Assembly (NCBI GenBank): GCA_035299585.1
Contig: DATGWF010000080.1
Span: forward strand, 1-8,947
DNA length: 8,947 nt
Direction of reading: 5' to 3'
Source of the DNA: DATGWF01 sp035299585
GTDB taxonomy: Bacteria; Actinomycetota; Actinomycetes; Actinomycetales; Microbacteriaceae
How positions within the stretch are numbered: the stretch's first letter is position 1; each line of letters opens with the position of its first letter. The notes below the pieces were generated by a model. That model had not been told where the DNA came from and ran no database searches. It saw nothing but the letters and a program-made list of their open reading frames with translations. Of this stretch, positions 6,485-8,947 are shown one piece after another. The translations under genes were made by a program, and so were the position numbers.

Positions 6485-6705
6485 TAGGCGACGAATCCGA
6501 CGCGTCGAACCTCTTCCGCGCCAATCTCAACGTACGCGAGGGATTCAGCCGGTACCAGGTACGCCGAGCCCTTGACGTCAGTGAGGCGCAGGACGGTCTT
6601 GGCCGCAAGCGCTTCCGACACGGCACGCTCAATCTCGGCCGCGGACTGGGCGCTCTCGAGGGCGATCTCGCGGGGGCTGTTCTGAATTCCAATTCGAATG
6701 TCCAC
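6484..6705 (-). CDS. DUF3107 family protein (TB9.4-like)
   Basis: A 73-residue protein matching the DUF3107 family of actinobacteria, of which mycobacterial TB9.4 (Rv3208A) is a member. It begins MDIRIGIQNSPREI and has the family pattern of a short beta strand, a helix with AAEIERAVSEAL (about 22-33), and a second strand pair around LRLTDVKGSAYLVPAESLAYVEIG. The molecular function is unknown; TB9.4 was noted as an antigen. There is no signal peptide or membrane segment, so it should be cytoplasmic. The start is GTG, placed six bases after a TAGGCT box, implying a leaderless mRNA. It is followed without a gap by a small membrane protein and is divergent from the AdnA-like helicase gene, a neighbour also found near it in mycobacteria. 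Confidence 0.85.
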   Translation of the reverse strand: MDIRIGIQNSPREIALESAQSAAEIERAVSEALAAKTVLRLTDVKGSAYLVPAESLAYVEIGAEEVRRVGFVA

Positions 6706-6711
6706 GTCGCT

Positions 6712-6717
6712 AGCCTA
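6712..6717 (-). promoter_or_regulatory. -10 box of a probable leaderless promoter for DUF3107
   Basis: On the minus strand TAGGCT is followed by AGCGAC and then the GTG start of the DUF3107 gene. The spacing puts the transcription start on the GTG. It is the same hexamer, at the same distance, as before the MiaE-like gene. TGGCCG sits 17 bp upstream but matches the -35 consensus poorly. Confidence 0.47.
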
Positions 6718-6757
6718 ACGCTCTCGCCGCCTGCCGGCCATTGTCTGTTTCGGCAAG

Positions 6758-6763
6758 TACTCT
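6758..6763 (+). promoter_or_regulatory. -10 box of a probable leaderless promoter for the AdnA-like gene
   Basis: TACTCT is followed by seven bases (GGGGCTC) and the ATG of the helicase gene. The GGGG lies only three bases before the ATG, too near for an ordinary ribosome binding site, so a leaderless start is favoured. A TTGTCT at 6741-6746 resembles a -35 box, but the 11-bp spacer is too short. The divergent DUF3107 -10 box lies 40 bp away. Confidence 0.4.
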
Positions 6764-6770
6764 GGGGCTC

Positions 6771-8947
6771 ATGCGGGGTGAATTCGAACTGACCGAGCGG
6801 CAGCGCGCGGTCGTCGACGCCCAGGCGACGCGTTCAATACGCGTACTCGGCGGCCCCGGCTCAGGCAAAACCACGACGCTCGTGGAACGGGTCGCGCGGC
6901 TCGTCGAACAGCCCGGTTGGACGCCCGACAACGTCCTCGTGCTCGCGAGCACTCGCACCGCCGCAACCCGCTTGCGCGACGAGCTCGCGCTCCGTTGTGG
7001 CGTGACGGCATCGGGACCCATGGCACGCACCGTCTCCTCTGTGGCATTTCACCTCGTGCAGGCCGAGCTCGGCCGAGCGGTGACGCTCCTCACCGGCGCC
7101 GAACATGACGCGCTCATCTCGGAACTCCTGGTCGGTGAAATCGAGGACGGCACGGGCGAGTACTGGCCCGAATCGTTGGGAAGGGAGCTTCGTGGCCTCC
7201 GAGGCTTCCGCACGGAGTTGCGCGAGTTCATCATGCGAACCGAAGAGTTCGGTGTGTCAATCGATCAACTCCGTGCGCTCGCTGACCGTCACAATCGGCC
7301 GGAGTGGCACGCTGTCGCTCGCTTTCTTGATGCGGCTGCACTCCCGCAAGCCTCGGCACACCCCGACCAGTTCGACGCGGCGGCGCTCACCGCCTTCGCG
7401 GCGCGCATCCTGAGCGATTCAGGAAGTCTCGGCGGGCTCGAGGCGGTCCGTGCCGTACTCGTGGACGACGCTCAAGACGCAACGCGCGCGAGCGTGTCGC
7501 TCCTGAGGTCCTGGGCCTCACGCGGCGTCGCCATCACCGTGTTCGGTGATCCCGACGTCGCGAGCAACGGATTCCGTGGCGGCGGGGTCGATGTGGTCGG
7601 CAGCTTTGCCAGCGAACTCGCGCTGGACGACGTGCTCGAGGTCACCCTCACCGATCGATTCCGGGGCACACCGGCGCATCGGCACGCCCTCGCGCGGGTC
7701 GTTGCCGCAATCGGAACTCGCGGGGTATCGGGTCATCGTGAACCGATTTCGGCGCCGGATTGGCCCACGGATGGGCCCGATTGGGCGCGAATCGTGTCTC
7801 CCTCGGCCACCACCGAGGCTCGTGCCATCGCAAACGAACTCCGCACCCGGCACCTCATCGACGGTGTGCCCTGGGGAGAACTCGCCGTCATCGTGCGCTC
7901 CGCGCGGCTCGCGCACTCCCTCGAATCGCAGTTGTCGCGGTTCGGCGTGCCCACGCGGCGATCGGTCTCTCGCCAGGTCTTGCGCGACGACGAAGGGGCG
8001 CGTTGGCTCCTCGACGCGGCCTCCATCGCCTACCGAGGTGGCGCTGCCGCGACTGGCGATCCCCGCGATCTCGACGCCGAGCTCCTCCGCCTCCTCGCCA
8101 GTCCGCTCGCGAACCTGACGGCAATTGAGCTCCGCCAGCTCAAGCTCGCCATTCGATCGGCCAATATGTCGCTCTCCTCGGCGCTCGCCGACCCGGTTGC
8201 GCTCGACCTCATTGGACTGCCGGTCACGCGCCGCGCCGCCGCCGCCGCGCACACGCTCGCCGCTGCCGTGCGCGTAGCGCAGGCCGGAAGCGTTGAGGAC
8301 GTGCTGTGGACCCTGTGGAGCGACAGTGCAGCTCTGCAGTCATGGGCCCGCGAGGCGCCGGGGCGTGGCGCCGTGGCCGAGCACGCCAACGCGGCCCTCG
8401 ATGCCGTCGTGGCCCTTTTTGCGGCCGCAAAACGTTTCGTCGAGCGACGGCCCCGCGAACATGGAAGCGTGTTCCTCGAGGAGCAACTTGGTTCGGCGGT
8501 TCCCGAAGACCTCGTGCTGGGGGAGCGCGATAGCAACACCGTGACGGTCGGCACGCCGAGTCAGTTCGTTGGCCGCTCGTGCGACACGGTTGTCATTGCG
8601 AGCCTGAACGACGGGGTGTGGCCCAATCTGCGCCCGCGGTTCTCGCTCCTGCACGCCGACGATCTCATTGCGAGTGTCACCGGTTCGGAGCCGATTTCCA
8701 ACGCTGTCGCAGAGCGCGCCGAAGTGCGCAGCGATGAGTATCGCCTGTTTGCGCTCGCGCTCTCTCGCGCGTCCCGACGCGTGGTCTTGAGTGCCCATCT
8801 GGGCGACGAGAGTGCGCCCTCGGTGCTCTTCGGCGAGACCGAGTCGCTCGAACCGCAACGAACCGAACCGACACGTTTGCGTGACCTCGCCGGTCTCATG
8901 CGACGTCGCCTCGTTCGCGCAGTTGCGGCGGGTCGCTCCAGCGCGAC
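6771..8947 (+). CDS. adnA: UvrD/PcrA-like DNA helicase, AdnA-like subunit of AdnAB helicase-nuclease (3' part beyond window)
   Basis: An open frame of 725 codons runs without a stop to the window end. It is a superfamily 1A helicase. Visible are motif I (GGPGSGKTT, K33), motif Ia (LASTRTAATRLRDEL), motif II (VLVDDAQDA, D232-D233), motif III (GDPDVASNGFRGG, 259-271), motif IV (LAVIVRSARLAHSLE), motif V (TPSQFVGRSCD, then LNDGVWPN) and motif VI (DEYRLFALALSRA, R666). AdnA and AdnB form a heterodimer that resects double-strand DNA breaks; each has an N-terminal motor and a C-terminal RecB-like nuclease of about 1,000 residues in total, so the nuclease half should lie outside. Motifs II, III and V depart from active UvrD helicases, in keeping with AdnA being the lesser motor. 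The gene is divergent from DUF3107, as expected from mycobacteria, and AdnB should follow. UvrD-type helicase is sure; AdnA rather than AdnB rests on position and motif loss. Confidence 0.87.
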   Translation, partial: MRGEFELTERQRAVVDAQATRSIRVLGGPGSGKTTTLVERVARLVEQPGWTPDNVLVLASTRTAATRLRDELALRCGVTASGPMARTVSSVAFHLVQAELGRAVTLLTGAEHDALISELLVGEIEDGTGEYWPESLGRELRGLRGFRTELREFIMRTEEFGVSIDQLRALADRHNRPEWHAVARFLDAAALPQASAHPDQFDAAALTAFAARILSDSGSLGGLEAVRAVLVDDAQDATRASVSLLRSWASRGVAITVFGDPDVASNGFRGGGVDVVGSFASELALDDVLEVTLTDRFRGTPAHRHALARVVAAIGTRGVSGHREPISAPDWPTDGPDWARIVSPSATTEARAIANELRTRHLIDGVPWGELAVIVRSARLAHSLESQLSRFGVPTRRSVSRQVLRDDEGARWLLDAASIAYRGGAAATGDPRDLDAELLRLLASPLANLTAIELRQLKLAIRSANMSLSSALADPVALDLIGLPVTRRAAAAAHTLAAAVRVAQAGSVEDVLWTLWSDSAALQSWAREAPGRGAVAEHANAALDAVVALFAAAKRFVERRPREHGSVFLEEQLGSAVPEDLVLGERDSNTVTVGTPSQFVGRSCDTVVIASLNDGVWPNLRPRFSLLHADDLIASVTGSEPISNAVAERAEVRSDEYRLFALALSRASRRVVLSAHLGDESAPSVLFGETESLEPQRTEPTRLRDLAGLMRRRLVRAVAAGRSSA

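Noticed and set aside
6706..6800. A LexA/SOS box before the AdnA-like gene, prompted by TTCGAA near 6782
   Set aside because: The site is inside the coding region and is only the short palindrome. It lacks the paired half-sites of an actinobacterial SOS box.
7518..8252. A 244-codon open frame on the minus strand opposite the AdnA-like gene
   Set aside because: The plus-strand frame carries helicase motifs I to VI without a break. The antisense frame is low-complexity, Arg- and Gly-rich, and shows no domain.

Overview
The window is high-GC, densely packed chromosomal DNA from an actinobacterium, most likely order Micrococcales and probably family Microbacteriaceae. This rests on G/C-rich third codon positions, frequent GTG starts, gaps of only a few bases, -10-like TANNNT boxes set directly before start codons, and the protein families present. 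There are no mobile elements, RNA genes, CRISPR arrays or phage genes. It reads as a core housekeeping region.

Left part (10-2881, minus strand): one tight unit, read right to left. It holds a membrane-anchored endonuclease/exonuclease/phosphatase-fold protein, an Xaa-Pro aminopeptidase (PepP type) and a NUDIX hydrolase. The gaps are 1 and 3 bp. A PHP-domain phosphoesterase (2939-3787, plus) is divergent from this unit, across a 57-bp promoter region.

Middle (3839-6108): a DEAD-box RNA helicase of RhlE type (minus) converges on the PHP gene through a small hairpin. Divergent from the helicase is a ferritin-like, MiaE-related protein (plus). The helicase is the only transcription unit here with an apparent long leader. 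That leader has a 7-bp stem-loop and two small ORFs joined to each other and to the helicase by 4-base overlaps.

Right part (6185-8947): a DUF3107 gene (TB9.4 type) and a three-helix membrane protein are coupled by a TAATG junction on the minus strand and converge on the MiaE-like gene. Divergent from DUF3107 is a long open frame, cut by the window edge. It encodes the N-terminal motor part of a UvrD/PcrA-like helicase, best explained as AdnA, one subunit of the actinobacterial AdnAB helicase-nuclease for double-strand break resection. Its ATP-binding motif is intact, but several later helicase motifs are eroded.

A similar gene neighbourhood (AdnAB, DUF3107, MiaE-like protein, RhlE helicase) is known from mycobacteria as far as I recall, so the layout is largely conserved rather than new. 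The points most worth a second look are the repeated leaderless-start signature at five of the six apparent promoters, the helicase leader, the eroded AdnA motifs, and the apparent loss of iron ligands in the MiaE-like protein. I see no convincing undescribed multi-gene system.
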